Shown piece after piece: positions 23,504 to 37,600 of a stretch of 64,000 nucleotides of DNA (position 1 is its first letter; the number at the start of each line of letters is the position of its first letter). The notes under the pieces are model-generated. The model saw only the letters and a program-made list of their open reading frames with translations. It was not told where the DNA came from and did not search any database. A program made the position numbers and the translations under genes. This DNA is from Pseudisothecium myosuroides (lineage: Eukaryota; Streptophyta; Bryopsida; Hypnales; Lembophyllaceae): assembly GCA_951799445.1 (NCBI GenBank), contig OX637295.1:2294001-2358000 (forward strand). The letters are read 5' to 3'.

Positions 23504-23674
23504 ACAGTAGAACCTCCTTAATCTAATACTCTCTAAACCAATAAAGCGCCATCAAGAAGTATTGCTTGCCGGTCCCACATACAAACATCATGACCTTCTC
23601 TAATGTAATAACCTCTTTAATGCAATGTATCAGACTGGTCCCAACTCTAATACTTTAGACAGGTTCTAGTGTAA
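23504..23674. mobile_element. Possible pogo-like (Lemi/Emigrant-type) MITE fragment
   Basis: The sequence TACAGTAGAACCTCCTTAAT followed by CTAATACTC closely matches the CAGTARAACCTC..TTAATA ends known for plant pogo-like elements of the Tc1/mariner group, which insert at TA. A weak partner (ggttctagtgta) lies at about 23654-23665. The left end is convincing; the right boundary is a guess. Confidence 0.45.
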
Positions 23675-26600
23675 TATAAATCATTGAATAAAGAAATAGC
23701 CAAAGTAGGCTTTTTACTTTTTTAGTCCCATAGCTTCCTAGCAACTTGGTCAATAAGTAAATAATTAGAAGGATTCCTAAATTTTTGGAAAATTATATTT
23801 CACTTCCCCCCAATTATATATCTAGTAAAGTATTGCCTAATTCATAGAAATTCAACTCGCATGTGGTGTAATCTAATTTATTAGCATCTTACTTATGTTC
23901 TAAAGTTGGCACAAGTATTAGTAACAATATCCTAGCATCTCAAATTATACTAACAAGCACCAGTCAAAAAATTGATGCTTCTTAAAAATAACACAAAGTA
24001 GAAAGTTTAGGGTTTGAAGGTCAATACAAGGAGTTAGGTCAATGTGGTTGCTTTAGATGAAAGTAGCAGCAACCATCCAAAATTATAAAAACAACTTGGA
24101 TGAATGCTTTACTTATTTTAATTAGATTTTAAAATTGTTCGATATTATTTTTTGGGCTATCAAACTGTTTTTTGCACTTTAATTAATTATTAGGCATAAA
24201 ATTGTCCAAATTGCTAGGAAGCTACTATAGTATATTAGTTTGATCCAAACGAGGCATTGATAGATTAAAACTCTGACTAGGTTCAAATTTAATTTCCATA
24301 TGGTTTGGATTCAACAAATATAGGGCACATACAATAACAATAACTACAATTTCTAACTTATCATTCACACACAAGCAATCACTATACAAACAAAATCACA
24401 ATAAAAATCACAATAAAAATCACATTCAAGTACTCACATATATATACACAAGGTCACCAATGACATTCAAATTGAAATCAAATTCTTGAATTTGTTACTT
24501 TGTAACGCAACAAAACTACATAACCAACTTGACCAAAATTTTCATGCAATAAGTAGTGGGTGACAAATGCTACTTGGTTCGCCATATTTAAACATCCAAA
24601 TCAACACAAACATGCAGTGATTCATAAAAACATCCAAACTACCTAGCCAATTTCCACTAGAAAGCTAATCCATAACCACCTTGGAAAAAGATCATATTTA
24701 CACATATAGTTTAGAAAGTGTTTAATTAATTGACAGCTTAATACTAGGGCTTTGCATTGCTTAGTACAACCATTGATGATTGTGTTACAAGGGAAAGATA
24801 TCAATTTTTTTTTCATTATTTATCTTCAAAAAAAAATTCCATTGGCGCCCACAAAGGAAGAAATATTGCAAACAGTCAAATACATGCACAATTTTATTTT
24901 TTTTAAATTTCCACAATGACATCTATTAAAGTTTCATATTTTAATCTAAATAAATCCTCTATGATATAAATATCATCAACAAAACTATAAAAGCCTATTA
25001 GGAAAACTTTGAAAAATCACAACTTAGCATGATAGCTTCTAGACAAATATAAAATGATTTTGTACAAGTAAATTTGTATGATTTTGTATTATCAAAAGCT
25101 TTATTAATTTGACATTTGCAATCTATAGAGTAATTTAAAGCATCGCTACTATTTTTTTAAACATTATTTTTTAAAAGTATATATATTTTTTAAAGTGCAA
25201 TTTTGAAAAATAATTTAATCCCTTAAGAAGCAACAAATAGTCAAGATTTTTAAAATTGTGAAGATGTATTATAGAATATAATTTAGAATAATAATTTAAT
25301 GATGAATTTTAAGCAAAAGATGTAAAATGCAATCCATAGACCATATCCATATGGTATGATCAACTAGTGCACTAACCAATATTTTCAATAATATTTGAAA
25401 TTTAAAATTGCTAATTCTTTCTAAAACTAATTATAGATTGAATGCTTGTATTTTTTACAAGAATATTTTTTACGTTCAAAATGCTAAATTCTACCTATGG
25501 TGGTCTTTCAAGATTTTTGTTTTATTTATTTATTCAAGTCATTTTTGAAGGGCCATTTTTTTATTTGAAAAAGTTACTTTGAGATCAAACATACTGTATC
25601 CCTAGTTAAACTATAATTTTTTGCAAAAAAAAATCCTTGAAATCTATACCTTACAAATTAAAAAGAACTAAACAAGAATCTAAAAACAATCATATGGATG
25701 AAAAATATCAGGATTGTGGACACTTGGTACATTATTGCATTCATTTGTTCAAAATTTGAAGTTTAGATCTTAAAGGGTCATTGATGACTTTCAAACAAAA
25801 GTTGCAAAATGAGGCCTTAGCATCACATCCACATGATTGAATCTATTATAGCATTGTCAAGCTAATATTTGTCATTAGAATTTTTTAAACCATAATTTGA
25901 AATTTCTTCTAAAATTCATTGTTTCTTGAGTTTTAATAATTTCAAAAGATTATAATATTAATATGTTAGGATAATAATAGTGATTATTTTAAATTTTTAT
26001 TGTTTTTATTTTTTGAATTTATTAATTGAAGAATAATTCATTTTAAATAAATAAATAAATTTTAGATATGAAATGGAATCATACAATTTAAATAGTAGAA
26101 TATTCATAAAACAAATTGTTTGAGGACTAAGACAAGAACCTATTAAAAAAATTGGATGAATGAAAAAATTGTGTTTCTATGTTCGTAGGATATATTTCCA
26201 TTTTTGAATAGTTCAAAATTTGAGAACTTGGTCCTTTAGAGGTTAAACTAGAGTCTAAAACCAAGGGAATCAAAATAATGTGACTCCTCTTCCAAAATGA
26301 AAAATTGATCACAAATCCTAAAGGTAGTCATTAGATCTAAAGCTTGAACATGGTTTTTTTTTGGCAATTTGTTGTTGCCGTTAGACAATTCCAGCTTGTC
26401 CAAACTAGTCCTTCCATAAATGCGTCAATAGTGTGAGGGCATGTAAGAATCTACTGTTCCAAACCCCACCAATGAACTAGAACTAAGCCCCAAGTTGAAC
26501 ATGACTAAAATACAACTTTACTACAACAATTTGATTGGGGAGTATAATACATTATTTACAACATTATTTTTCCAATTCAATTTGATGTAACCAAATTAAT

Positions 26601-27083
26601 TATAAGGTCTTTACACTACGACTCACGACCAATCCTTAAATCATTATTCTAATGATTTATTAAGGTTGGAATTTGGGTCCAATTTGAGCCCCAACAATGT
26701 TCTGGGTTGGGCCTAGTGTAACGCTCATCTACCTGAAAGTTCCCGTCGATGAACATGACCCTGTCTATACCCGGACAGAAATCATCTATGTAACTGGATT
26801 CGCCAGGGCAGTATCAACCCTAATAATCCAGATGAAAAAAAAGGATGACATCTCTTCACAGGTATTGGATGAATGAATAAGCGGCGTTGCCACTGCAGCC
26901 TCTTCTGCAGGTCCTTGAGATGGAGATCTTCCTTTCACAAGAGGGCCCCTCTCGCTCTCACCGTCGCAGCGAAGGAAACTCTCGAGGCGCCCTCCAGAAT
27001 CGTCTCTTCACTTCACTTGCTAGAACTACATTTGACGCTCATCTTTCATCTTTCATCTTCAGAGAGATTTGCGACAAGGCGAC
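23675..27083. other. Long AT-rich intergenic stretch
   Basis: No open frame with gene-like structure occurs in these ~3.4 kb. 25215-26246 may be a further TTAA-type element or a nested pair: the left end reads TTAA TCCCTTAAG and the right end GGTCCTTTAGAGG TTAA. The interior contains two similar segments (near 25340-25450 and 25820-25930) that also resemble 29690-29815. From about 26740 the sequence becomes more balanced and should hold the promoter and leader of the next gene. Confidence 0.45.
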
Positions 27084-27950
27084 ATGGGGAAGTCAATTAG
27101 GTCGAAGAGGTTGAAGCGGCTGAGGACGCTGAAGCGGGAGCTTGTGACGCCGCACTACGATGAGAAGGAGGCTGCGAAGAATTCCATCATGGAAGCTGCA
27201 TTGGCAGCTCCCAAGGTCGAGATTCCGAAGAAGCGTTTGCGGGAAGAAGCCATGGGTGAGTCACCTGACTTTTTGTTCTTCGCGAGCCTGTTGGTGAAAA
27301 TGTGCACATTTCTAAATAGGTTGTGAGAATGCAAAGTTTAGGGTTTGGTGTGGACTCTTGAGTGTTTGATTTTTACACTTGTCTCTGGGATTTGCAATGA
27401 TCGACATTCAGAATTTTGTGAAGCCGGTTTAGGGTTCTGAATTAGGGTTTTGGATTAGGGGTGCTGTATACTTGTACAGTATCACTTTTCTTCACGACTA
27501 CGAGTTATGAGTCTGTCGGTGAAAGTGCATGGGTTTCTAACCATGTCGTGCCCCGAGCACGAAGATGTAAGGTTTAGGGTTTAGAGTGGACTCTGAAGCG
27601 TTCACTCCCAGAATTGGCTTTGGGATTCATGATGGTCTGCATCCAGGATTTAGAGAAGCCGGTTTAGGTTTCTGGATCACGGTTCTGTGTACGTGAGGAA
27701 GGAAGTCAAATGTTTATTCTGTTATTTTATTTATTACTGAGGGAGAGTTTTGTCAATGTTGGCAGAAATTGAGGAAACAACTCGAGGAAGGGTAGGGCAA
27801 ACCTCTACCTCTATGGTCGTTGATGAGGTCGGCGCTGGCACGAGCGGCAACGAGTCCAAATTGAAGCCACGAGGTGGCATCAAGAAGAGAGGCAAGAGTC
27901 AAGGGCGGTTGAAGAAGGAGAGGCATCACAAGAAGAAATTGCAATTTTAG
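27084..27950 (+). CDS. Small basic DUF2423/LLPH-like protein, probable ribosome biogenesis factor
   Basis: Two exons, 27084-27255 and 27766-27950, give a 118-aa protein very rich in Lys and Arg. The N-terminal MGKSIRSKRLKRLRTLKREL is the signature of the DUF2423 family (yeast YBL028C, animal LLPH), which is nuclear or nucleolar and linked to 60S ribosome assembly. The C-terminus (KPRGGIKKRGK, then KKERHHKKKLQF) is the conserved basic end. The junction (gcc atg g|gtgag .. ggcag|aa att) keeps phase 1. The 510-bp intron contains a diverged duplication. The ATG is the first in a good context and begins the conserved motif. The exact molecular role is not established for plants. Confidence 0.85.
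27328..27700 (+). repeat. Diverged tandem duplication inside the intron
   Basis: Two ~150-bp blocks, about 27330-27480 and 27565-27700, share gtttagggttt, gtggactct, gaagccggttta and ttctggat-type segments in the same order. gtttagggttt-type (telobox-like) motifs recur. The arrangement looks like an old intron duplication. Confidence 0.5.
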
Positions 27951-29376
27951 GTGGAGATAAAGGGAAGCCAAAAGATAGTAGCTTAATTATTTAGGATATG
28001 ACATTGCCCAAGGGTCTCATGAGCTCTCGCAAATATTTTGGGGTTTCAGGAGTAGCAATCTGTGACAGCGCGTACTCGTTTTCTGAAATTCTTTCATGCT
28101 CGATGAGACTGCACTTGAAACTTCAGATAGGATCTAGCCCTTTTTAAGAACATGCCTAGTGAAGGTTGCATGTTTATGTGAAGGCCGGTTTTATTGCGTG
28201 CAGGTTTTGCTTATGCATGAGAAATTGTAACCATTCTTCTATGCAAACCAAGACAAGTCTTCTGTTGCTCTTTGTGGGCACGCTCTTGTTACGTTGGGTA
28301 AGTTTCTTTTGTATCATTTTGATCTGAGATACTTAGATAGAGCTAACATCTCACCAGTTTGTCCTGAATTTTTTCGTGTGCAATCTGCAAGGGGAGTGTG
28401 ACTGTCTTAGTGCATCAAAATCAAATTTTGAAGGTTATTAAGTCTTCTGTTGTGAGGTAGGGTGCTAATACCGCTGTCATCAATTCTCTACAGTTTTAAC
28501 TTCCATCCGTGCAGAATAATCAGGTTGAAACAAAACTTGCGTTTGTTTTGACACTCAAGCTTGGGTCTCTGCTGCCACAGGGTCTTATTTCAAAGCAGGA
28601 GATTAAACCCTGACAACTGATTTTCACACCCCACGAGTGCTTGTGCCCTGTAACATTGTTAACCAGTTCCCGGCAGGGTGTAACCTTTACGTGAATCACT
28701 CTGGTACAACTATTCTAGTACAGTACAACTGTTTTTGAACTACCTGGAGAAGCTTGCATCATGGCTTGATTTGTCTATTACTTTTGTCCTACCGCCTTAG
28801 TCAAGAGCATTCATATATAATACACGATCGAAGTCTGTTTCATCTTTGTATTATGACTCCAAAGTATTTTCCTCTTGTCCTACTGCCTTGTTAGTTCTAT
28901 ACTAGAATAAATATATAATATTAGAAAAGTTGTAACTAATATTGGAACGGAATTTGTTGCAACAGCACAAAACCATTTTATGGCCATGGAAATCCTATGT
29001 GGATGAAAAATGATACCATATGTTGAGGTCAAATTCAACACTTGGCTGACGAAATAATTTAATTTTGGCATTTGGACAATCAGATTTTCTTGACTTTTGG
29101 CACATCTCTTCCTAGTTATTTGACATTCCTCAACGCAATAATGTTTTCTTTCTACTCATTTGTAAATGTGTTCTTTTTTCTAAATTTTCTTAAAATTAAT
29201 TTTTGGATATTCAAAATTGGCAACAATGAAATTTTCTCAAATTTACAAAAATACTTATACAATAATTTATATTTTAGACATGTTCCAATTTTTCCCTAAA
29301 TATTTAGGAAATTGACTTTCATGTAGGGTATGGTTCTTAAAGAAATCTCATATTATGTCATTTTTAGTTTTGTATA

Positions 29377-29408
<32 letters not shown>

Positions 29409-31608
29409 AGTAATAGGAGCAATGATCAATTGTTTATATGGATGCAATTAAGTGTAGTTACCTTAACTTTGAAGTCCTAAGGTCTTTTTTCACCAAAATC
29501 CAGTCAAAACTGCCATTTTTATTGCAAAGAGATTGAAACTTTAAGAATTCTATTTTTTGTTTATTTAACCCTGGAGTGTCTAGATTCATCTCCAAAATTG
29601 ACGATTTGAGAAAAACCATTATAAACTACAATTTGGAAAAATATTTTGGAATTGGTATATAAATGAAAGCTGTAGATTTTGATTATTAAACTCTATCCAT
29701 ACGGTTAGATCTACTAATGCTATCACCAATCTTTTTCTATAAATTTTGAAAAGAAAATTTCAGAATTCCTTCTAAATTCAATTACAAGTAAAATATTATC
29801 ATTTTTTGAGTAAAACTTGTTGGAATGGATTTGAAATAAGGTTCTCTTCATATGGTGATTTTTTGAAATTTTTGTGACCTTTACATCTTTGACCTCATTT
29901 TTGCACATCTAGTTTTGAACTAAAGTCAATGCAAATTGACCACTTGACATACTTCCACGTTTGTAATTTTAGAAATGTATATATTCTAGTAACACCAAAT
30001 CCAACCAATGGATAGGACAACAACTTGATAAAGTATCACCAAAAATTAGGATGACTTTCATCCAAACAGGAATGAGACAGAAACAAGGATCTGAATCTGT
30101 TCATCGTCCAGAAAATGGACTTCGACGCGCTCCAAGGTTAATTGTAGGATCTTGATTTACACTAGAATACTAAGATGTGAGGAATTTCAGAAACTTTGAT
30201 TCCATAAATTACAAGATATGTGCATTTAAAGTAAAGAAATTGATTTGTTTTGTACTCTGTGACTATTGTACTCTGACTTTGAATCTTCTTAGCTTAAAGT
30301 TTTTGCACCACCAATATTGAATTGAATTTATTTATTTATAAAAGTCTACGAAAAGAAATTCATAAATAATATGACAATCTAACAAGCATCGAGGATATTT
30401 GTAGAAGGTGGCAGTTTGGAACTCTAGATGGATACGAATGTGAATGTTGAGAAAGTGATAGCTCATTCACTGGAATTTGTCCATGTGTTTCAAGGGAAAA
30501 AAAAAAAAAGTAATTGCTCATCTGAAGAACAAATCTTTAGGAACCCTAGTGGAAATGCCATTGTACCTACCTTGCTACAATATCATGTCAACTGAAACTC
30601 TCTAGAAGCTTCTGTAGGAGCAGAGGATGGATGCCAGAAAACTTCAATGACTAAGCAATTTGCTACTGCTCAACTTATAAAGCACTACTTAGAGAGCAAG
30701 TAAAAAATGCTTGCGAACTCTTGAACATTAAGTTGGCAAATTCAAGTAATGGTTTGATCATCAAAAATCTATGAAATGAAGCAAAAACATGAAATACAAA
30801 TATCAACCACACTTACATGAATTCTACAATTGTTCACAATCATTGGCAATTTGGCAATTGGTTAGAGAAGGTTTTGCCACCGCTTTAGAGCTTTGCCTTC
30901 CAGAGTTTGCATTCACCATGCACTTGGCTCCTTTAGCGTTGCCAAAACAGGTGTGGTTGAAATTATGCATACACGGATGAAAAGATCAACTTGAATGCCA
31001 TGAATCAATGGTCTTTCATGATAAGGGGTTGATGTGTTTGAAAGGGGTTGTAGATAAGATTTGGACTCTCGAAATTGAGAAGTTGACGGGTAGTCTGCGT
31101 CCTAGGGACAGAGTCAATGAACTGCACTGCTCAGAAGATAATAGGTCTTCACCGAGAATGTAGAACTGCAGCACTGCACGAACAATTTGCAAAAGTTATC
31201 ACTCACCCCAGAATGGACATGTGAAATTGCCCCGACGCTGCTGTCTTTCACAAAGGATTGTATGATATAGTGCATAATGAATGCCCAACTCTTGTGAACC
31301 ACTATTGGTAGAGGGGAATCAAAACTAGGTACCGAAGGCCATCAGAAAATGCCTACATTTTCAACGGTCACATTTTGCCTAACCCAAACCCTCCAGTTTG
31401 ACAACAAATAAGTGACAACGAAATTGGTATACAGACGACCTTAGCAGCTCAACCCACCGTTAAAGAGTGAAGGCTTTGGTACCTCTGACGACTGAAGACC
31501 CACAGTTTTGAGGGTTGGTGAGCAAAGTTTTGATCTTCTCCACTTGTTCGTAGTCTGGCCCTAAATTCCTCCAAGTGAGATTCTAGGTTAGATGTCTTGA
31601 GCAATTGT
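27951..31608. other. Convergent intergenic region between the DUF2423 gene and TOP3B
   Basis: The left part should carry the 3' UTR of the DUF2423 gene and the right part that of TOP3B. A TA-rich microsatellite lies at about 29374-29408. 29565-30141 is a tentative TTAA element (left TTAA CCCTGGAGTG, right CGCTCCAAGG TTAA). A ~60-codon frame at 30789-30980 has no recognisable features. No gene is called. Confidence 0.4.
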
Positions 31609-34600
31609 CTAAAAATCTCTGAAACTCATCCGAGGATCTTCACCTCTTCCCCTGCTACGCCCTCGACCACGCCGACCACGCCCTCGCCCCCTACCTCTCC
31701 CTCGCCCTCGCCCAGACCTACTAAAAAACGACCTACCATGCTTCACCTCCACTAGAGAATATAGCAGCTTGTCACATAGAAGACATGCTCTATGTAAGGT
31801 GGCTCCATCTGCAAGCGGGGTTGAATTCTTGTTGAAGTTGACCTGCCTCCAAACAATTGAAATCAGTGCCTTGGATCCACCACTGTCTTGCTATACCTTA
31901 TAGAAGACGTACGTAGAAGAAAAATGAATCTAGAAAATGAATCAGGCGCGTAAAAGTACACATAATTCATAGAGCAGCCCCCCAAGGACCTCTACACTGA
32001 TAAAAATTGCACATGGGTTAACGAGCTTCCTATGCTGCAAGGCAAAGGTCCTATTTCAACACAAGAAAATGAGATTACGAGGAAATCCTCACATACCTCC
32101 AAAAGAGCTGAACCACATTCGTCGCACCGTTCTTGACAAACTGCAATTTTGTGTGCATTATGCGGGAGGTAGACGAGATTACTGCACTTGTTGCAATCAA
32201 GCCTCCACTTAGGAGCACTCACCGGATCGAGAACCAGAGTACCGTCGCATTCAGGGCACGCACACACTCCTTGTTGAATCATTGAATTTCGACAAGTGGG
32301 ATGAGGACACAGTGTGCATGGCATTCCTCCCTTGCCACCCCCTTTACCCGGTTCCTTGGAGAACCCTACTCCACCAAACAGCTTTTCTGCCCCCTCGAAT
32401 GGGGGGTGGTTGTAACAGTAAGGACAGAGAGGATATGATTTTCCGTCGGGACCCGCAAGAGAGAAGAGCACTAGTTCGAAGTTGTCAAGAGGGCAAGTGA
32501 TCTCCTTGTACAACTGCAAAACACATAGAAATTACCTTAAAACAAATACGACCAGCTCCCGAAGGAATGATAACACCACGGTGACCCTAACCACTTGCCC
32601 ACAATGACACTTACACTTTCATATCATTCAGTACAGCTGGTTGGTCACAAAATGAGCACAACTAAAGTAACGAACTATTACATTAGCCATTATTTCAGGT
32701 ATATCTTCAGTACATACCCCCCACATACTATTAGCTGAGTACATCAAAAACAGTGCAGATGTACCTTTATATGACCGTTCTGGGGAAGGGTATGCACTTC
32801 TTCACATGAGGGACAATAAAGGCGTGAAGGTCGCATGGCAATGTACTTCATGTAGCGCAAACATTTCCCACATTTGCTTAAAGGCTTTCCAGAGTCGGCA
32901 AGAGGAGAGAACTGCGCCTCGAAAAGAGAATCCATTTTCTCTATCTGCCATTGAAATCAACAAATGAGGACGTAAAACCATGTCTAACAACAAATGCAAA
33001 ATTATTGAGAAGAAGCAAAGAGAATTAAGGAAAAATTTGAGGTTTTATTTTTAAAATGTCGCGAAAAGATTTCTAGGAAGAAGTAAATGTACAGAAATTG
33101 CCATAAAGTTCTCTGCAAAAGGTTACCTGAGCAACAAAGTAGGAGAACTTGGCAGCGAACTCTTGTAAGACATGTCGTACCACCCGAGTGTACTCTGCCT
33201 GTCCCTTGGCGATGAGCGTTATTTGTTTCTCAATGAAACTGCGAATGTCAGGAAGGCAGAGATCCACATCTATTACTTGATATCCGCGTACAAGCGTGAT
33301 ACCTAACGGTGTTGGCACCAATCGTCTGCCCGATTGTACCTGGAAGCACAAGAACATCCTTTACTATCAGTTTTCTTAAGAGGCGCTCGCGATTAGTTCC
33401 CATGAAAAAAATCACATGTTTTGGTGCCCCAAAAGAGAGCCATGACGACCTATACAAAGAATATTACAGAACTGATGAATCTAGTAAACATTATCAAAAG
33501 AGTATGCAAAAGTACTGTATTTAATTTGATAGCGAAGTAACCGTCGTGTCACCTGTGCATAGTTACGCTCACAAATATTGTTGATGTGCACAGAAATGGA
33601 CGCATCGGTGCCTATGCCATGCTTCTCCATTAGAGTTATGAGCTCACTCTCGGTTAAATAGTCTGGAGGTGAAGTTCGTCCCTGAAGTATCAACAGCAAA
33701 ATTTTCAATGTTATCATGTGAACACCAGTCATTAGAAAACTTGAGAGATGTATTGCAAGCAGAAAGAATCACTGTATTCCACACCAGAAAGCCAGAAATT
33801 ATGATCAAGTTGCTTCAACATCGAAGAAAAGTTGATCAAAGTTGAAAAATGATAATAGAACTGGCACTTAAATAAGGATACAGAATCAAGCAGTAAGAAG
33901 TAGCAACAAATCATCCATCATAAAACTACAAATTTCAAAACTACGATATCAAATTACGTGATTTCTTGAAATGAACAAAGTCATAAGTATCCAACAAACA
34001 CCCACCTGGTAGAGTTCCACGTCTGTCATTGGGATCGACTCTCCACTAGAAATAGGTGGCAGACTTTCATCTGCCACAGCAAGCCATGGCATCACAGCAG
34101 TGAATCCCGCAGAGATCACAGCTCGCCCACTCGCAGAGAATTTCTCACCTCCAGCAGCAAAAGTGACCTTTGTTCTGAGAGCATAGATAGTACAAACCGA
34201 TAAGAGATAGGATATCCGTCACAACGGTACAACAAAAAAAGAACCCGAAGCAAGACAGATTGCAAGGAGGCACCAATAACAGAAAAGGTTCACCTCACCT
34301 GGAATATTTGCAGTCAGGGCTTACACTGCCAAGAAAATGTCGAGTAACATATTCATACAGTCTCCAGGCGTCCCCTCCTCCTAGCTCTGACTCTGTCGCT
34401 GATCTCATTGGGGTGATGGGAGGATGGTCACCTACGTCAACCCCTGACTTCGGAGGATGAGGGCCGAGGGACATCAAAGACGATGCATAGTCTCCCCAAA
34501 TTGGATGGTTTCTATGTACTGAAAGAGCCTCACGGACATCATAACTTGCCGGATATGCTGTGCTCTCCGTTCGAGGATAACTGTACAAAAATAATTTCCG

Positions 34601-37600
34601 GGATAAGTCAAACAAAAAGGTGAGAAGGCCTAATGCCACATGCATCGAAATTGAGCTGTTAGTAGTACCTGCTTTCACAGATGAAGAAAAGGACGCACTC
34701 CAGGCAGCCGGCGGGTCAAGATAACTACGATATCTAGCTCCTATAACATCAAGGTCGTGCATCTTTGAAATGTGAAATCGACACTGCACAAGAATTCGAT
34801 GTCCCAGCAGTATATACCTCAAATAACCTTGTGTATAGAGGCGCTCAGCAATTTGCATGGTATGATGTGGACCCATGTTGAGTGCACTTGATGCCACCTA
34901 AATCAAATATGTAGCCAGTAATCAGATATCGAGACCAAGAAAATGAGCAGTGCATACATTGTGAAATGAGAAATACGTCCAGCATTAGAACAACGAGAGA
35001 TGAGCAGAATGCTGCATACGGACACGTGGCAAATCCCTCACACAGGTCACATCAAATTGAATGAAAGTTCCTTGAAACACCTCACAGCCCATCACATTCA
35101 AGGTATTCAAAATGATTGTATCAAAAAACCTTTCCTCATCACTCAAGGCCTCCATCAACATTTTCATTGGTGAATGCCAAGCCAAAAACTAGACAAATCG
35201 TGCACAGCACCCGCTCCAATCTGGCTCACGTGAGACTAAGCAGTGGTGGGCAAATCACCTTGAGCATGTCAACTGTGTTGAGGCCATGCGGACGGGCCTT
35301 TCTATCTTCTTTCTTTGCGACATCCGTCACACGAACTGATCTGGCATCGGATACCAGCTTCTGGAACAGCATTGCGGCCTGCAGCATACGTACAGGATAG
35401 CACTCAAAAGAATGATTCAATCATTACATATCACTTTCAATAAATCGTCTCATTCCGCCATAATCAAATACCGAGAGAATAATATGGACTCACCACCTAA
35501 ATCAGAATTTAATCTTAGAAGCCCAACTAGAAACAGTAGTGAATCGACCAGAATATACGGAGAAGAGAAAGTAAGTACACTAACTGGAATAGCTAGTACT
35601 ATAGCATCACTGATCTCTATATAAAAGGAACTCCCAACCAAGGTTTAAATGCTGATAAACAGAAATCAGAATAAACCCTAACTCAAGCATCCACGAGGAT
35701 AGCGCACCCAAAACTCTTAAACAATCGGAAAGATGCTAAATACCTCACGATCAAAAAGGCGATTGCGGTCCCATTCCAGCATCAGTTGATGCCCACCTTT
35801 GCTAATATGAGGTCTCACCACCCAAAAAGGCTCTGGAACAAAAGTTGTGATTCGGAGATGGCGCTCCACACAGAAACCAAGTGTCGGGGTTTGACAAGGT
35901 CCATACCTGAGTAGAATAACGGAAAATCAAATTCCAAGAACAAACAGAGACTCGCAAAAGACATATTCTTAGTTGTGAAGTTACGCACATCCTAACAAAG
36001 TTACGTGATATTCAGATGAATGCAGAATATTTGACAGATTTGAGTCAGAATTGTCTCCCCAATGAATTTCAACTGTCGTTACTTGTTCATACAACAGAGT
36101 TGAAAGTTAAAACCCTTAGAGAGCATGTCCAAGCATATGCAGTATTACCTCTATGATTTCTAAAAAGTTGTATTCAATTTAATATACATCCAGTTGACAC
36201 AATAATAGACAACAAAAAAAAGGAGTGGGAATTACCCCAAAAGACGTACGAGATAACGCTGGCGTCAAGGTTGCCGTATTTTCCTTGAAAATATCGAGTC
36301 TGGAAACGTGTAAATGCGACACCAACTTTCAAATCTATTTCCTGCCGTGCGTCTACTGACAAAGCCTCATTCTTATTGGGCTCGCCAAGAGTGCTCATTG
36401 CAGTTCGGACGTCCTTCTCACTAATAGCAGAAAATTTGGCTCGAAACACTTGTTGCCCTAGTAGCTTTCTTAAAACTGGTACAGCACTCTCCATCACTGG
36501 AACCGGGAAACATAATTAGTTTATCAGCACGAAACGCAAATCAGATAAGCAGGTCCACCAACACCTCCAATACATGATAGCACATTCCATCTTGACCTTA
36601 GTGAAGATGGAAACTTTCAAACGCCATGTTTTCAATACCTTCGAAGCATATGTTTTCTCCTTCTCGATCACAATCAAGCCATAGCACCAGATAATCGCAG
36701 CCACGAGCTTCTTGTTGAAGGTGCTTGCACACATGAGCCTACACTTCCAAACAAGTAGATCTTAGAACTGATCAAAATCAACCTATCGCTGCAAATACCA
36801 CGGATTAAAACATGAAGCATATCACACAACTTCAAAACTTCTTGTAAGTAATTGCTTTCATTGCAGTAGTGAGCACCTAAGAATTTGAAGGGTATTAATA
36901 ACGTATGAAATATCAAGTTAAGCTTTCCGCATTCACAGAGTCAACAACCGTACAAGTAAACAATGTGAAGGCTCATACCTTAGGATTCGATTCAGCTTTT
37001 ATCGTTGGTGCCTCAAACAGCTCAAAGGGGTCAGTGGAATCCCAACTCTGGTACTTTGAAGGGAAGTCAATGCTGTTAAAAGAAGAAAGAAAACAAATAG
37101 GTCAATCAAAGATGTACACGAAAATGACATGATTCATCCGTCTCAGAAGAACAGAATTCGGCATCTAAATGACTCTGAAAACTGATCTCACAGTCAATTT
37201 GATAAAGGAATCCTGCTCGATATACAAGCGAGGAAGTACGCGGGAAAAAGCTTATCCACAAGTCAATGCGAAAACAAAATAAGCAGCTACGCACCTGAGA
37301 ACATGACCAATCACTGATGTAACCTTAAACCGAACAGGCGTTCCCCTGAAACTCCCATCGAACTCGTGAACCTCCAAGTAAGATCTCCTACTTGACATCT
37401 GTTTCAGGATAGCTCGTAAGTCTACGTCGTCCAGAACTTATTGAGCGTGAAGAGACTAACAAATACAAAATGTTGCCAGTATCACTTCATGTTGTAATGC
37501 CATGAGAGCTCAAAATGTAACGAACTTAGGCATAACAATAAAACTGTAATGCATAAGAACTAATCGTGAGGTGAAAATCAACGAAACCGACTCTTCAAAA

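Noticed and set aside
32282..32500. Plus-strand frame opposite a TOP3B zinc-ribbon exon
   Set aside because: It is antisense to a well-conserved coding exon and has no independent support.
34295..34897. 200-codon minus-strand frame as a single exon of TOP3B
   Set aside because: It runs through an intron (34581-34817). Splicing there gives the conserved QGYLSYPRTES, while read-through inserts unrelated residues before the catalytic tyrosine.
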